Origin: Sediminicoccus rosea
GTDB taxonomy: Bacteria; Pseudomonadota; Alphaproteobacteria; Acetobacterales; Acetobacteraceae
Direction: 5' to 3'
Assembly: GCF_033547095.1 (NCBI RefSeq)
Contig: NZ_CP137852.1
Coordinates: forward strand, 4,675,001 to 4,739,000
DNA: 64,000 bases
Under the pieces are notes generated by a model. The model was not told the DNA's origin. It did not search any database and saw only the letters and a list, made by a program, of their open reading frames with translations. A program made the translations under genes and the position numbers. Numbering within the stretch: position 1 is the stretch's first letter; each line of letters begins with the position of its first letter. Positions 42,554 through 53,920 of the stretch are shown in pieces.

Positions 42554-44589
42554 GGGCTGTGCTCCAGCACGATCTGCTCGGCCGCGTTGATGGTGGCGGA
42601 CCAGCCGGCGGGCACCACGGTTGTCGTCTCATCCTCGATGATGAGGGCGGGGCCCGGCACGCGGGCGCCGGGCTTCAGCGCGTCACGCACCTGGATGGCG
42701 GCGGGCGCGGTGAGGCCCGTCGCCGGGTCCACCAGGGCGCGGTGCTGCGCCGCCGCTGGCGCATCCCGCCCGGTGATTTCGGCGAGGCGCGTCGGTGGCG
42801 GGACCGGGTGCGAGAGCGCCAGCGCCCAGGTCATCACCTCGGGTTGCAGGCCCGGGATGGCGCGGCCGAAGATGCCGCGATAGGCGGCGGTGAAGGCCTC
42901 CTGCAACGCCGCCGCGCCGATGCCGGCCGTGATCGGCACCGCGATCTCATGCCCCTGGCCGCGGTAGCGCATGAAGGCGGTGCGGGCTTCCACCAGGCCC
43001 TCGCGCGGGGCGGCCTGCAACACCACCGCCTCCGCCTCGCGCCGCATCTCGGCGAACATCGCCTCCAGCGCCGCCTCGTCCAGCGCATCGAGCCGCGTGT
43101 AGCGCGTGCGCACCACCTCGAAGCCGATCGGCGCCTGGAGGAAGCCATGCGCGGAGCCCACCCCCGCGCCGCGCGGCACCAGCACGCGCGTGATGCCGAG
43201 CTTCTGCGCGAGGCGCGCGGCATGCAGCGGGGCGGCGCCGCCAAAGGCGATCATGGTGCGCCCGGCCGTGTCCTCGCCATTCTCGACGGCATGCACCCGC
43301 GCCGCGCTTGCCATGGTCTCGTCCACGATCTCCGCCACGCCCACCGGCGCATCGGCGCCCAGCGGCGCGAACGCGTCACGCGCGGCATCCTCATCCAGCG
43401 GGATGCTGCCGCCCGCGAACATGGCGGGGTCCAGCCGGCCCAGCAGGAGGTCGGCATCGGTCACCGTCGGCGCGGTGCCGCCCAGGCCGTAGCAGGCCGG
43501 GCCTGGCGCGCTGCCGGCGCTGTCCGGCCCGACCTGGATGCGGCCCAGCACGTCGCGCCGCGCGATGGAGCCGCCGCCCGCGCCGATCTCCACCAGCTCG
43601 ATCACCGGGATGCGGATGGGCAATCCGCTGCCCTGCACGAAGCGATAGGCGCGCGCCACCTCGAAGCTACGGGCCATGTGGAAGCGGCCATCGTCGATCA
43701 GCGTCAGCTTCGCCGTGGTCCCGCCCATGTCGAAGGCCAGCACGCGCGTGAGGCCGTTCTGCGCCGCCACATGCCGCGCGAGGATGGCGCCGCCCGCCGG
43801 CCCGCTCTCGACCAGGCGCACCGGGAAGCGCCGCGCCGCACCCACGGTGCAGAGCCCGCCGGAGGACATCATCATCAGCACCGGCGCCGCGATGCCCTGC
43901 GCGCGCAGCCCGTCTTCCAGCCGCGCCAGGTAGCCATCCATCAGCGGGCGCACATAAGCATTCGCGAGGGTGGTGCTGGCGCGGTCATATTCGCGCACCT
44001 CGGGGCAGACCTCGCAGGAGAGCGAGAGCGAGACGCCGGGCAGCAGCGCGGAAAGGACCTCCGCCGCGCGGCGCTCATGCGCGTCATTGGTGAAGCTGTG
44101 CAGGAAGCAGATGGCGAGCGCGGTCACGCCATCGGCGCGCGCCTGTTCCGCCACGCCCTCCAGCGCCGCCTCGTCCAGCGGCAGCAGCACGCCGCCATCG
44201 GCCGCGATGCGCTCGGGCACGGTGTAGCGCAGCGCGCGCGGGGCGAGCGGGGCGGGGCGCTCCATCGTCAGGTCGTATTGCGCGAAGCGGTGCTCATAGG
44301 CGATCTCGACGCTGTCGCGGAAACCCTGCGTGGTGAGCAGCGCGGTGCGTGCCCCCTTGCGCTCGATCAGCGCATTGGTGGCGAGCGTCGTGCCGTGCAG
44401 CACGAGGCTGAGCGCGCCAGGCGCCACGCCGGCCGATGCCAGCAGCAGGCGCGCCCCCTCCAGCACTGCGCGCTCCGGCGCATCGGGCGTGGTGAGCAGC
44501 TTGTGCGAATGCGTGCGCCCGGGGGTTTCAAGGACGAGATCGGTGAAGGTCCCGCCGATATCCACGGCGAGGCGATGGCCCATCAGCAA
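42550..44589 (-). CDS. hyuA: Hydantoinase A/oxoprolinase-type ATPase subunit
   Basis: About 679 residues. The ASKHA-type ATPase motifs are RLAVDIGGTFTDLVLE at the N-terminus, VLHGTTLATNALIERKGA, and VLAFDMGGTTAKLTLI in the middle, followed by GAGGGSIARRDVLGRIQVGP. It couples ATP hydrolysis to ring opening with HyuB. The start may be TTG at 44589, seven bases after a GGAG, or ATG at 44583. The upstream Bug gene ends two bases before, so the receptor, hyuA and hyuB are one transcription unit. Confidence 0.93.
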   Translation of the reverse strand: MLMGHRLAVDIGGTFTDLVLETPGRTHSHKLLTTPDAPERAVLEGARLLLASAGVAPGALSLVLHGTTLATNALIERKGARTALLTTQGFRDSVEIAYEHRFAQYDLTMERPAPLAPRALRYTVPERIAADGGVLLPLDEAALEGVAEQARADGVTALAICFLHSFTNDAHERRAAEVLSALLPGVSLSLSCEVCPEVREYDRASTTLANAYVRPLMDGYLARLEDGLRAQGIAAPVLMMMSSGGLCTVGAARRFPVRLVESGPAGGAILARHVAAQNGLTRVLAFDMGGTTAKLTLIDDGRFHMARSFEVARAYRFVQGSGLPIRIPVIELVEIGAGGGSIARRDVLGRIQVGPDSAGSAPGPACYGLGGTAPTVTDADLLLGRLDPAMFAGGSIPLDEDAARDAFAPLGADAPVGVAEIVDETMASAARVHAVENGEDTAGRTMIAFGGAAPLHAARLAQKLGITRVLVPRGAGVGSAHGFLQAPIGFEVVRTRYTRLDALDEAALEAMFAEMRREAEAVVLQAAPREGLVEARTAFMRYRGQGHEIAVPITAGIGAAALQEAFTAAYRGIFGRAIPGLQPEVMTWALALSHPVPPPTRLAEITGRDAPAAAQHRALVDPATGLTAPAAIQVRDALKPGARVPGPALIIEDETTTVVPAGWSATINAAEQIVLEHSP

Positions 44590-44591
44590 GT

Positions 44592-45551
44592 CTAGTCTCC
44601 GATCCTGATGTTCCCGGTGCGCACCACCCGCCCCCAGACCTCGCTGTCGGCGCGCAGGAAGGCGAGATATTCGGCGCGCGGCAGCGTCGCGGGATGCAGC
44701 CCGGCCTCGTCGAAGCGGCGCTTCGTGTCGGGCTCGGCCATCACGCGCAGCACCTGCGCGTTGATCGCGTCCAGCAGCGCGTCGGGCGTGCCGGCGGGCG
44801 CGGCCAGGCCATACCAGTTCTCGGCGACGTAGCCGGGCACGGCCTCGATCGCGGCGGGCGTGTTGGGCAGCAGCGGCCAGCGCTCGGGCGAGGTGACGGC
44901 GATGGCGCGCGCCTGCCCGCCCTGGATGAGGCCGAGCGTCGCGGGATCGCCGTAATAGGCATCCACCACGCGGGCCGCGAGGTCGTTCAGCGCGGGGCCG
45001 GTGCCGCGATAGGGCACATGCTCGATGGAGACACCGGCCAGCTGGTTGAACAGCTCGCCCGCCAGATGCTGGCTGGTGCCCGGGCCGCCGCTCGCGTAGC
45101 GCAGCCCGCCGCGCCGGGCGAGGGCCAGGAACTCCGTGAGGTTCGCCGCCGGCAGGTCGGTGCGGACGGCGAGGATGAAGGGCATCCGCACCAGCCGCGT
45201 GATGTGCCCGAGCCCCAGCGCATCATAGGGCAGGCGGCGCAGATGCGGCCCGGCGGTGATGGTGCCGGCCCCGGTGAGGGAGAGGGTGTAGCCATCGGGC
45301 GCGGCGCGCGACATGGCCTCGACGCCGATCACGCCGCCCGCCCCGCCGCGATTCTCGACCACCACGGTCTGCCCCACGGCGCGGCCCAGCGGTTCGGCCA
45401 GCAAGCGCGCGGTGAGGTCCACGCCACCGCCCGGCGGGAAGGGCGCGATGAGCCGGATCGGGCGGTTGGGCCAGCCGGGCGCCTGGGCGTGCGCGACGGC
45501 AGGGGTCGCGAGCAGCGCGGCCAGGCTGCGGCGAGGGAGGAGATGTTGCAT
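44592..45551 (-). CDS. Bug/TctC-family periplasmic solute receptor (proximal member of hyu operon)
   Basis: 319 residues. A signal with LPRRSLAALLATPAVAHAQ starts it. The body has PNRPIRLIAPFPPGGGVDLT, VVVENRGGAGGVIGVEAMS and HVPYRGTGPALNDLAARVVD, all standard Bug motifs. It begins three bases after the preceding small exported-protein gene and ends two bases before hyuA. It most likely captures the substrate that HyuAB opens. The second receptor at the other end of the operon (39339-40274) is only distantly similar, so it may bind a different ligand. Confidence 0.94.
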   Translation of the reverse strand: MQHLLPRRSLAALLATPAVAHAQAPGWPNRPIRLIAPFPPGGGVDLTARLLAEPLGRAVGQTVVVENRGGAGGVIGVEAMSRAAPDGYTLSLTGAGTITAGPHLRRLPYDALGLGHITRLVRMPFILAVRTDLPAANLTEFLALARRGGLRYASGGPGTSQHLAGELFNQLAGVSIEHVPYRGTGPALNDLAARVVDAYYGDPATLGLIQGGQARAIAVTSPERWPLLPNTPAAIEAVPGYVAENWYGLAAPAGTPDALLDAINAQVLRVMAEPDTKRRFDEAGLHPATLPRAEYLAFLRADSEVWGRVVRTGNIRIGD

Positions 45552-45554
45552 GGT

Positions 45555-46199
45555 TCAGCGCCCCGGCATGTTGAGGCCGGGCGGCGGGATCGCCGTGCCG
45601 CGCGGCATGCCCCCGGCGCCGATTTCGGCAGGCGGCGGCAATTGCAGGTTCTGATAGCCCGAGGGGCGCTGGAAGCGGGATGCCTCCTGCGGGCCGAAGC
45701 TCACCTGCGTGGCTTCGAGCAGGCCCGGAACCGGGCCCGTGGCATTGCGCGAGAGGGTCTCGCTGCGCAGCATCACGCCATCGGCGGTGAGGCAGATGCG
45801 GGCGGCCTGGCCCTGCTCCTCGACGCGCCAGTTCACGCATTCGGTGTTGGCGATGCGGGCGGGGCCTTCACGGGTGAAGCGGGCCGCGGCACTGGGCGCC
45901 ATGCGCGCGGCGATGGGCGTGGCCGGCATGTCGAGGATCATGCGCTGCGCCGCCATGGCCATGAAGGCGGTGCCGGACCCCATGTCGAGGACGATCCAGC
46001 CCTGCCCGCCCGGCATGTCCATCCGCATCAGGCGGCGCTGGGCCAGCCAGGCCATGCGCATCTCGCCGGGCGGCTGGCCCTCCGCCGTCACGCGGTAGGT
46101 GACGGCGACGTCGCGTGCGGGTGTGAGGGTCGGGCGCTCCTGCGCGGCGGCAGGACCTGCCATGGCGAGGAGGAGAACGAGGAGCGACGCGGGTTTCAT
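45555..46199 (-). CDS. Exported protein of unknown function upstream of the hyu operon
   Basis: 214 residues from the ATG at 46199, with GGAAGG upstream and a signal peptide ending GPAAAQ. The mature part has DVAVTYRVTAEGQPPGEMRM and LMRMDMPGGQGWIVLDMGSG, a layout like DUF4412 or LolA-type envelope proteins, plus a Cys pair (NTECVNW and ARICLTADG) that could form a disulfide. The C-terminus is Pro/Gly-rich. It stops three bases before the first Bug gene, so it may lead that operon. The family assignment is weak. Confidence 0.65.
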   Translation of the reverse strand: MKPASLLVLLLAMAGPAAAQERPTLTPARDVAVTYRVTAEGQPPGEMRMAWLAQRRLMRMDMPGGQGWIVLDMGSGTAFMAMAAQRMILDMPATPIAARMAPSAAARFTREGPARIANTECVNWRVEEQGQAARICLTADGVMLRSETLSRNATGPVPGLLEATQVSFGPQEASRFQRPSGYQNLQLPPPAEIGAGGMPRGTAIPPPGLNMPGR

Positions 46200-46288
46200 G
46201 AACCTGCCTTCCGAAGAGGAAGGGGGAGCGTCCGCCCGCGCCAGCGCCGGGTCAACACCCGGCCATGGGGGCCGGGTGTCGTTCACGC

Positions 46289-47065
46289 TCAGAACCGGAA
46301 GGCGATCGAGGCCAGGGCGCGGGCGCTACAGATGTTCTGCGCCGTGCCGTAGATGCAGTCCTGCTTGCTGATCGAGGTGTCGTAGTAGCCCACGCTCGCG
46401 ACCACCGTGCCGATATTGGCGATGGGGAATTCGCGGGTGACGGCGATGGACCACCACGCATAGTCCGGCGTGCCGAAGACGGCGTTGCGCTGGATCCACT
46501 GGTAGCCGATGCGGCCGCCCAGCGTGAGGTCCCAGACGCCGGTCTTCCAGTCGGCGCCGCCCTCGACATAGAAGCCATCGCCCGAACGCCCGAAGAAGTT
46601 GGGCGAGTAGTTGAAGGCGCCCAGCAGGTTCACGGGGCCGATCTCATAGGTCGCCTTGGCGTAGATTTCCGCGTAGTCGAGCACGGGGGAGACGCCGCCG
46701 GGCGGACGGGTATAGCCGGGATAGAGGTAGCCGATGCCGCCGAAATCCAGGTTCACGCCACCGAGCGTGACGCGGTAGCCGCCATAGACGTCCACCTCCT
46801 GCCGCGCATCCAGGCCCTGGAAGCTGACATTGGAGATGAAGCCGCCGACATAGACGCCGCTCGTGTGCACCGCCTCGGACGCCGCCTGGTAGGCCATGCG
46901 GGAGCGGGTCTGGCTGATGCCGCGGAAGAGGTAGTCGCTGGCATAGGTGCCGGTGGTGGTGACGGTGATCCCGCTCTCGCCGATCGGGATCTGGGCCTGG
47001 GCCGGCTGGATCATGGCGAAGCCCGCCAAGGTGGCACAGGCCAGGAAAAGCTTGCGGATGGGCAT
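46289..47065 (-). CDS. TorF-type putative porin
   Basis: 258 residues. A signal peptide ends QPAQAQ. The mature sequence TGTYASDYLFRGISQTRSRM and QEVDVYGGYRVTLGG, with a C-terminal ALASIAFRF, fits the TorF family of outer-membrane barrels (first described as a conserved proteobacterial porin-like family). The terminal Phe is the usual barrel-assembly signal. An AGGT-type ribosome site lies near the ATG. It is encoded 89 bases upstream of the preceding small exported protein on the same strand and could serve solute entry for the downstream hyu module. Confidence 0.85.
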   Translation of the reverse strand: MPIRKLFLACATLAGFAMIQPAQAQIPIGESGITVTTTGTYASDYLFRGISQTRSRMAYQAASEAVHTSGVYVGGFISNVSFQGLDARQEVDVYGGYRVTLGGVNLDFGGIGYLYPGYTRPPGGVSPVLDYAEIYAKATYEIGPVNLLGAFNYSPNFFGRSGDGFYVEGGADWKTGVWDLTLGGRIGYQWIQRNAVFGTPDYAWWSIAVTREFPIANIGTVVASVGYYDTSISKQDCIYGTAQNICSARALASIAFRF

Positions 47066-47258
47066 GAGACCTCCGGGAGGTGGGAACGACGTTGCACCGC
47101 AGCATATCGCGGCGCAAAAAACCGTCCCATCAGGGAGGCATCATTTTCAGGCGCCCCTCACATAAATCGCGCATAAATAATGCACGAGCGCAATCCGTGA
47201 GCAAAACATAGGCAAGACGCGACCAATCGCAGGCCAAGCCGGTCGCCGGCGGGCCGGG

Positions 47259-47480
47259 TCAGACCCGCAGGTCGAGCAGCGACCCACGCGGCAAGGGCTT
47301 GCTCGGGGCCGGGGGCACCGCCTCGAGCCGGCGCTGCGCCACCTGCTCGGCGCCCATCGTGGCGCCATCGCCCGGCATCTGGCGGCGGATGGCGGCGGCC
47401 TCCGTCACCGGGCGCTCGGCAATGCGGTTCTGGGGGGCGACCTCCTTGGTGAAGGCCGCCAGGGAATTGGTGGTGATCAT
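47259..47480 (-). CDS. Small conserved-looking protein, unknown
   Basis: 73 residues from the ATG at 47480. The sequence starts MITTNSLAAFTKEVAPQNR, continues with a polar EAAAIRRQMPGDGATMGAEQ stretch and ends GSLLDLRV. No membrane segment, signal or Cys. An ATG at 47612 in frame would add 44 residues, but the ribosome site AGGTGG-type just upstream of 47480 favours the short form. It is the only plausible gene between TorF and the third Bug receptor. Function unknown. Confidence 0.5.
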   Translation of the reverse strand: MITTNSLAAFTKEVAPQNRIAERPVTEAAAIRRQMPGDGATMGAEQVAQRRLEAVPPAPSKPLPRGSLLDLRV

Positions 47481-47641
47481 GCGCACCACCTGCCACCGCA
47501 AGGATGAAGGTTTCCTGAAGATCCGCGCGGATTCCGGGGCGCTCCGGCCGGCAGCGGCGATGAGGCGGTTGCTGATCATGCCCGGGAACTTGCGCTCCCG
47601 GGCCGTTAACACTCCAGCAACCTATGGATGTATCGTGAAGA

Positions 47642-48634
47642 TCATTCGACGCGGATGTTCTTCTCGTTCACCAGTTGCGCCCATTGCACGCGCTCCCGCG
47701 CGGCGAAGGCGGCCAGCTCCTCGGGCGTCGAGGGCTCGGCCGCCCCCGCCTGCTGTCGGAAGACGGCCTGCGTCTGCTCGTTGCGCATGCCCTCGCGCAC
47801 GGCGGCGTTCAGCCGGGCGATGATCGGCGCGGGGGTGCGGGCCGGCGCGTAGAGCGCGAGCCAGAGGCCGGTGGCCAGCGGCACGCCGAGTTCGGTCAAT
47901 GTCGGCACATTCGGGGTGAGTTCGATGCGCGTCGGGTGGGCGAGGGCCAGGATGCGGGCTCGGTTGTCCACCGCCAGGCTGTTGGCGCCACCCACCGGCA
48001 GCATCATGGAGTCCACCTGGCCCGAGGCGACGGCCTGCATGCCCGGTGCCTGCGCGGCGAAGGGCACGTGCAGCTTCTCGAAGCGCTCCGCCCGGGCCAC
48101 GAACTCGAAGGCGAGGTGCGAGGAGGAGCCGACGCCCCAGGAGGCATGGCTGAGGCGCCCGGCCTCGCGCCGCGCCTCGCGGATGAAGCTCGCATAATCC
48201 GTGATCTCGCGGCGATGCGCGCCCACCATGAGCGCGAAGGGGACGCGCGTGACCATGGAAATGGGCACGAAGTCGTTCTCGTCGCTGTAGGGGAGCGAGC
48301 GGAAGGTGGAGCGGTTGATGGCGAAGGTGTCGGTGATGCCCATGGTCAGGGTGGTGCCATCGGCCGGGGCGCGCGCCGCCACCAGCGTGCCCACGGTGCC
48401 ATTGGCGCCCGGCCGGTTCTCGACCACCACGGGCTGGCCCAGCGTGCCCTGCAGGCCGACCGCCATGCCACGGCTGATCACATCCGTGATGCCGCCCGCC
48501 GCATAGGGGACGATGATGCGGATCGGCCGGTCCGGCCAATTGGCGGGCAGCGCCGGTTGAGCCAGGGCGGATTTGCCGGCAAGCAAGCCGGTGGCGCTGG
48601 CGGCCAGGAGGCCGCGGCGGGATGTCAGAAGCAT
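47642..48634 (-). CDS. Bug/TctC-family periplasmic solute receptor (stand-alone)
   Basis: 330 residues with a Tat-like signal (TSRRGLLAASATGLLAGKSA). Bug motifs: WPDRPIRIIVPYAAGGITDV, VVVENRPGANGTVGTLVAA and TLTELGVPLATGLWLALYAP. The start has GGAG five to eight bases upstream. It has no transporter gene beside it. A promoter with an 18-base palindrome lies just upstream, so it is probably regulated on its own. The ligand is unknown; Bug families are large in environmental proteobacteria. Confidence 0.94.
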   Translation of the reverse strand: MLLTSRRGLLAASATGLLAGKSALAQPALPANWPDRPIRIIVPYAAGGITDVISRGMAVGLQGTLGQPVVVENRPGANGTVGTLVAARAPADGTTLTMGITDTFAINRSTFRSLPYSDENDFVPISMVTRVPFALMVGAHRREITDYASFIREARREAGRLSHASWGVGSSSHLAFEFVARAERFEKLHVPFAAQAPGMQAVASGQVDSMMLPVGGANSLAVDNRARILALAHPTRIELTPNVPTLTELGVPLATGLWLALYAPARTPAPIIARLNAAVREGMRNEQTQAVFRQQAGAAEPSTPEELAAFAARERVQWAQLVNEKNIRVE

Positions 48635-48672
48635 GGATGTCTCCAGGATGGATTTTTGGTTAACTGAAATTC

Positions 48673-48701
48673 ATGTAGAAATGTTTACATTCCATCGCAA
48701 G
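48673..48701 (-). promoter_or_regulatory. Promoter with overlapping palindrome for the stand-alone Bug gene
   Basis: On the minus strand TTGCGA (48701-48696) and TACATG (48678-48673) are 17 bases apart. The palindrome ATGTA-N8-TACAT (48674-48691) covers the -10 and spacer, a good position for a repressor. The regulator is not encoded nearby. Confidence 0.4.
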
Positions 48702-48747
48702 AGGGTTTCGGCCGCGTCACAATTCGTGATCGGCGGCGGCGCGCCCC

Positions 48748-50982
<2,235 letters not shown>

Positions 50983-50985
50983 GCC

Positions 50986-52113
50986 TCAGACCCGCATCGG
51001 CATCAGGACGTAGAGCGCGTCGTCATCCGCCGCGTCCTGCACCACGGTCGGCGCGCTGCCATCGGAGAACTTGAAGCGCAGCGTCTCGCCCACCTGCTCG
51101 GTGATGTCGTTCAGGTAGCGCGCCTGGAAACCGATCTCGATGGGCGAGGAGGCATAGGTGACCAGCCCCTCATCCAGCTCCTCGCGCGCTTCGCCCTGCT
51201 CGGCGCTGGAGGCCGTCAGCAGCAGGTTGTCGCTGGAGATGCTGAGCTTCACCGGGCGCGACCGCTCGCTGGAGATCGCGGCCACCCGGCCCACCGCCTG
51301 GGCGAAGGCCTGGGTGCCGACTTCCATGACCTTGTCGTTGTTGCGCGGGATCACGCGCTCATAATCCGGGAAGGTGCCGTCGATCAGCTTGCTGGTCAGC
51401 GTGACGGTGCCGACGCGGAAGCTGATCTTGGTGTCGGAGAGGCGGAACTCGATCTCGTCGCGCGTCTCCTCGGCGAGCTTGTTCAGCTCGTTGACGGTCT
51501 TGCGCGGGATGATGACGCCCGGCATCGCCGAGGCGCCGTCCGGCAGGTCGGTCTCGACACGGGCCAGGCGGTGGCCGTCGGTCGCGGCGGCGCGGAGCTT
51601 GCGGCCCGAGGCGTCCTCGGCGACGTGCAGGTAGATGCCGTTCAGGTAGTAGCGGGTTTCCTCGGTGGAGATGGCGAAGCGCGTGCGGGCGATCATGCCG
51701 CGCAGCTTGGCCGCCTCCAGCTTGAATTGATGCGGCAGCGCGCCCTCGGTCATCGAGGGGAAGTCCTCGACCGGGAGCACCGGCAGGCTGGTGCTGAAGC
51801 GGCCGGCGCGCAGCGTCAGGGGCGCGTCGCCGCCCTTGTGGTCGAGCTCGACCGTCGCGCCATCCGGCAGCTTGCGGACGATTTCATAAAGGGTGGCGGC
51901 GGGGGCGGTGGTGCGGCCGGGGCGGGCCACCTGCACGCCGGGCACTTCCTCGACGATGGCGATTTCCATGTCGGTCGCGGTCAGGCGCAGCGTGCCTTCC
52001 TTCGCGTCCAGCAGGATATTGGCGAGGATGGGAATGGTGTTCCGGCGCTCGACCACGGATTGCGTGTGCCCGAGGGCCTTGAGCAGGATGGCGCGCTCGA
52101 CGCTGAACTTCAT
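50986..52113 (-). CDS. dnaN: DNA polymerase III beta subunit (sliding clamp)
   Basis: 375 residues, normal for the clamp. Three repeated domains are seen from MKFSVERAILLKALGHTQSV to the C-terminal DDALYVLMPMRV, which is the hallmark clamp ending. YYLNGIYLHV and ATDGHRLARVE in domain 2 are conserved. It forms a ring on DNA and holds the polymerase and repair enzymes. It follows dnaA on the same strand after 133 bases with two hairpins. recF, usually next, is absent; the neighbour is convergent. Confidence 0.97.
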   Translation of the reverse strand: MKFSVERAILLKALGHTQSVVERRNTIPILANILLDAKEGTLRLTATDMEIAIVEEVPGVQVARPGRTTAPAATLYEIVRKLPDGATVELDHKGGDAPLTLRAGRFSTSLPVLPVEDFPSMTEGALPHQFKLEAAKLRGMIARTRFAISTEETRYYLNGIYLHVAEDASGRKLRAAATDGHRLARVETDLPDGASAMPGVIIPRKTVNELNKLAEETRDEIEFRLSDTKISFRVGTVTLTSKLIDGTFPDYERVIPRNNDKVMEVGTQAFAQAVGRVAAISSERSRPVKLSISSDNLLLTASSAEQGEAREELDEGLVTYASSPIEIGFQARYLNDITEQVGETLRFKFSDGSAPTVVQDAADDDALYVLMPMRV

Positions 52114-52203
52114 CTCTCCCGGTCCCTTGCTGTCCGATGGCGCGAATCGCCGCGCAATACGGGGATTTCTGTAGCATCCCGGCCGAAACGGTCAAAGCAG
52201 GGT

Positions 52204-52246
52204 GCAGGGAGCAGGCTCCCTGCTGGGGTCTGAGGGGCAAAGCCCC
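52204..52246 (-). terminator. Two tandem hairpins between dnaA and dnaN
   Basis: GCAGGGAG/CTCCCTGC (52204-52223, 4-base loop) and GGGGC/GCCCC (52234-52246, 3-base loop) sit right after the dnaA stop. Neither has a T-run. They may end or weaken dnaA transcription, so dnaN could rely partly on its own promoter in 52114-52200. Confidence 0.45.
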
Positions 52247-53671
52247 TTACATCTCCAGCATCTTCCTGAGCAGGGTCACATCCTCGGCGAAAGCCGGATC
52301 CTCGGCCATCAGCTCCGTGATCTTGTTCACCGCGTGCAGCACGGTCGTGTGATCCCGGTTGCCGAAGCGCCGGCCGATCTCGGGCAGCGAGCGGGAGGTC
52401 AGCTGCTTCGCCAGATACATCGCCACCTGGCGCGGCCGGGCCACCGCGCGGGAGCGGCGGGCCGAGGCCATTTCGGTCAGGCGGATGTTATAGTGCTCGG
52501 CCACCTTGCGCTGGATGTCGTCGATCGAGAGGCGCTTGTCATGCGCGCGCAGGATGTCGGAGAGCACCTCGGGCACGGATTCCAGCGTGACCGGCCGGCC
52601 GAAGAGCTTGGCATGCGCCACCACGCGGTTCAGCGCGCCCTCCAGGTCCCGGACGTTGGAGGCGATCTTGCGGGCCAGCAGCTCCTGCACGCGGGGCGGC
52701 ACCTCGACGCCGGAGATGGTCGCCTTGGACTGCAGGATGGAGAGGCGCAGCTCATAGGTCGTCGCGTGCAGGTCGGCCACGATGCCGCCGGAGAGGCGGG
52801 TGCGCAGGCGGTCCTCGATGCCCGAGAGGTCATTCGGCGCCTTGTCGGCCGAGATGATGATCTGCTTGCCGGCGTCGATCAGCGCATTGAAGGTGTGGAA
52901 GAACTCCTCCTGCGTGTTGTCCTTGCCGATCAGGAACTGCAGGTCATCCACCATCAGCACATGGACCGAGCGCAGCTGCGTCTTGAACTCCATGGTGTTG
53001 TGGCTGCGGAGTGCCGCGATGAAGCGGTACATGAACTTCTCGGCCGACATGTAGGCGACGGAGAGGTTCGGGTCGCGCTCCCGCAGGGACCACGCGATGG
53101 CGTGCATCAGATGCGTCTTGCCCAGCCCCACGCCGCCATAGAGGAAGAGCGGGTTGAAGCCGGCCTGGGCGGGCTTCTCCGCCACGCGGCGGGCGCAGGC
53201 ATGCGCGAATTCATTGGGCTTGCCGACGACGAAGCTGTCGAAGGTAAAGCGGGGGTCGAGCGGCACCAGCCAGTCGTTGCGGACGGGCTCGGCCATCGCC
53301 GGCGTGGCGGCGGCGGGCGCGAGGCTCTCGGCGAGGGGCGAGGCCTCGGCCACCTCCTGCTCGATCGCGGCCTTCTCGGCGCGGGAGGCGGCCTGCACGC
53401 GCAGCTCCACCAGGCGCACGCCGGGCATCTCCGCCTGGCAGAGCAGGCGCAGCCGGTCGCCGTAATGGTCGCGCACCCAGTCCCGCAGGAAGCGCGTGGG
53501 CAGGTGGATGAGGACGCTTTCCCCCTCGACACCGGCCAGGCTCATCTGCCGCAGCCAGTTCCGGTACTCGACGTCACCCACCTCCTGTCGGAGGCGTGTG
53601 CGGACGCGGGCCCAGCAGGCGGCGATCTTTCCGGCGTTGGGCGGGGGGGTCTCGCCCGTGTCCTGATCCAT
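52247..53671 (-). CDS. dnaA: Chromosomal replication initiator DnaA
   Basis: 474 residues from the ATG at 53671, with AGGACAGGG upstream. Domain I has WARVRTRLRQEVGDVEYRNW. Domain III is an AAA+ ATPase: LYGGVGLGKTHLMHAIAW (Walker A), VLMVDDLQFLIGKD (Walker B) and LRTRLSGGIVADLH (sensor/arginine-finger region). Domain IV ends with RPRQVAMYLAKQLTSRSLPE and RDHTTVLHAV, the DnaA-box binding signature. The gene order echA-rpsT-dnaA-dnaN is the alphaproteobacterial one. A long-frame start further upstream would lack conservation. Confidence 0.97.
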   Translation of the reverse strand: MDQDTGETPPPNAGKIAACWARVRTRLRQEVGDVEYRNWLRQMSLAGVEGESVLIHLPTRFLRDWVRDHYGDRLRLLCQAEMPGVRLVELRVQAASRAEKAAIEQEVAEASPLAESLAPAAATPAMAEPVRNDWLVPLDPRFTFDSFVVGKPNEFAHACARRVAEKPAQAGFNPLFLYGGVGLGKTHLMHAIAWSLRERDPNLSVAYMSAEKFMYRFIAALRSHNTMEFKTQLRSVHVLMVDDLQFLIGKDNTQEEFFHTFNALIDAGKQIIISADKAPNDLSGIEDRLRTRLSGGIVADLHATTYELRLSILQSKATISGVEVPPRVQELLARKIASNVRDLEGALNRVVAHAKLFGRPVTLESVPEVLSDILRAHDKRLSIDDIQRKVAEHYNIRLTEMASARRSRAVARPRQVAMYLAKQLTSRSLPEIGRRFGNRDHTTVLHAVNKITELMAEDPAFAEDVTLLRKMLEM

Positions 53672-53862
53672 CCCTGTCCTCAGTCTCTCAACGCGTTCCT
53701 CGGGGGAGGCCGCATATTGGTTGCTCGTTTTTGAGGGCGGGGCCGCCCGGTACTCGACACTGGAATGCTCAACACCGACCGTGGCGCCACGCTGCATGGC
53801 ACCGCGATGATGGGGAAACGTTACCGCAGGTTTCAGCCGGGCTTGAAGTCGTTCAGGCGCCA

Positions 53863-53890
53863 TTTATCAAAAACACGCCCAGTGTGACAA
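53863..53890 (-). promoter_or_regulatory. Predicted dnaA promoter in the 325-base dnaA-rpsT gap
   Basis: On the minus strand TTGTCA (53890-53885), a 16-base spacer and GATAAA (53868-53863) make a fair sigma70-type promoter, giving a dnaA leader of roughly 185 bases. The rest of 53672-53996 holds the rpsT terminator and no reading frame. I find no TTATCCACA-type DnaA box (best is TTATCAAAA, 7 of 9) and no GANTC cluster. Confidence 0.45.
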
Positions 53891-53920
53891 ACAAGTCGCT
53901 ATGCGGTGACGTTCAGCCAC

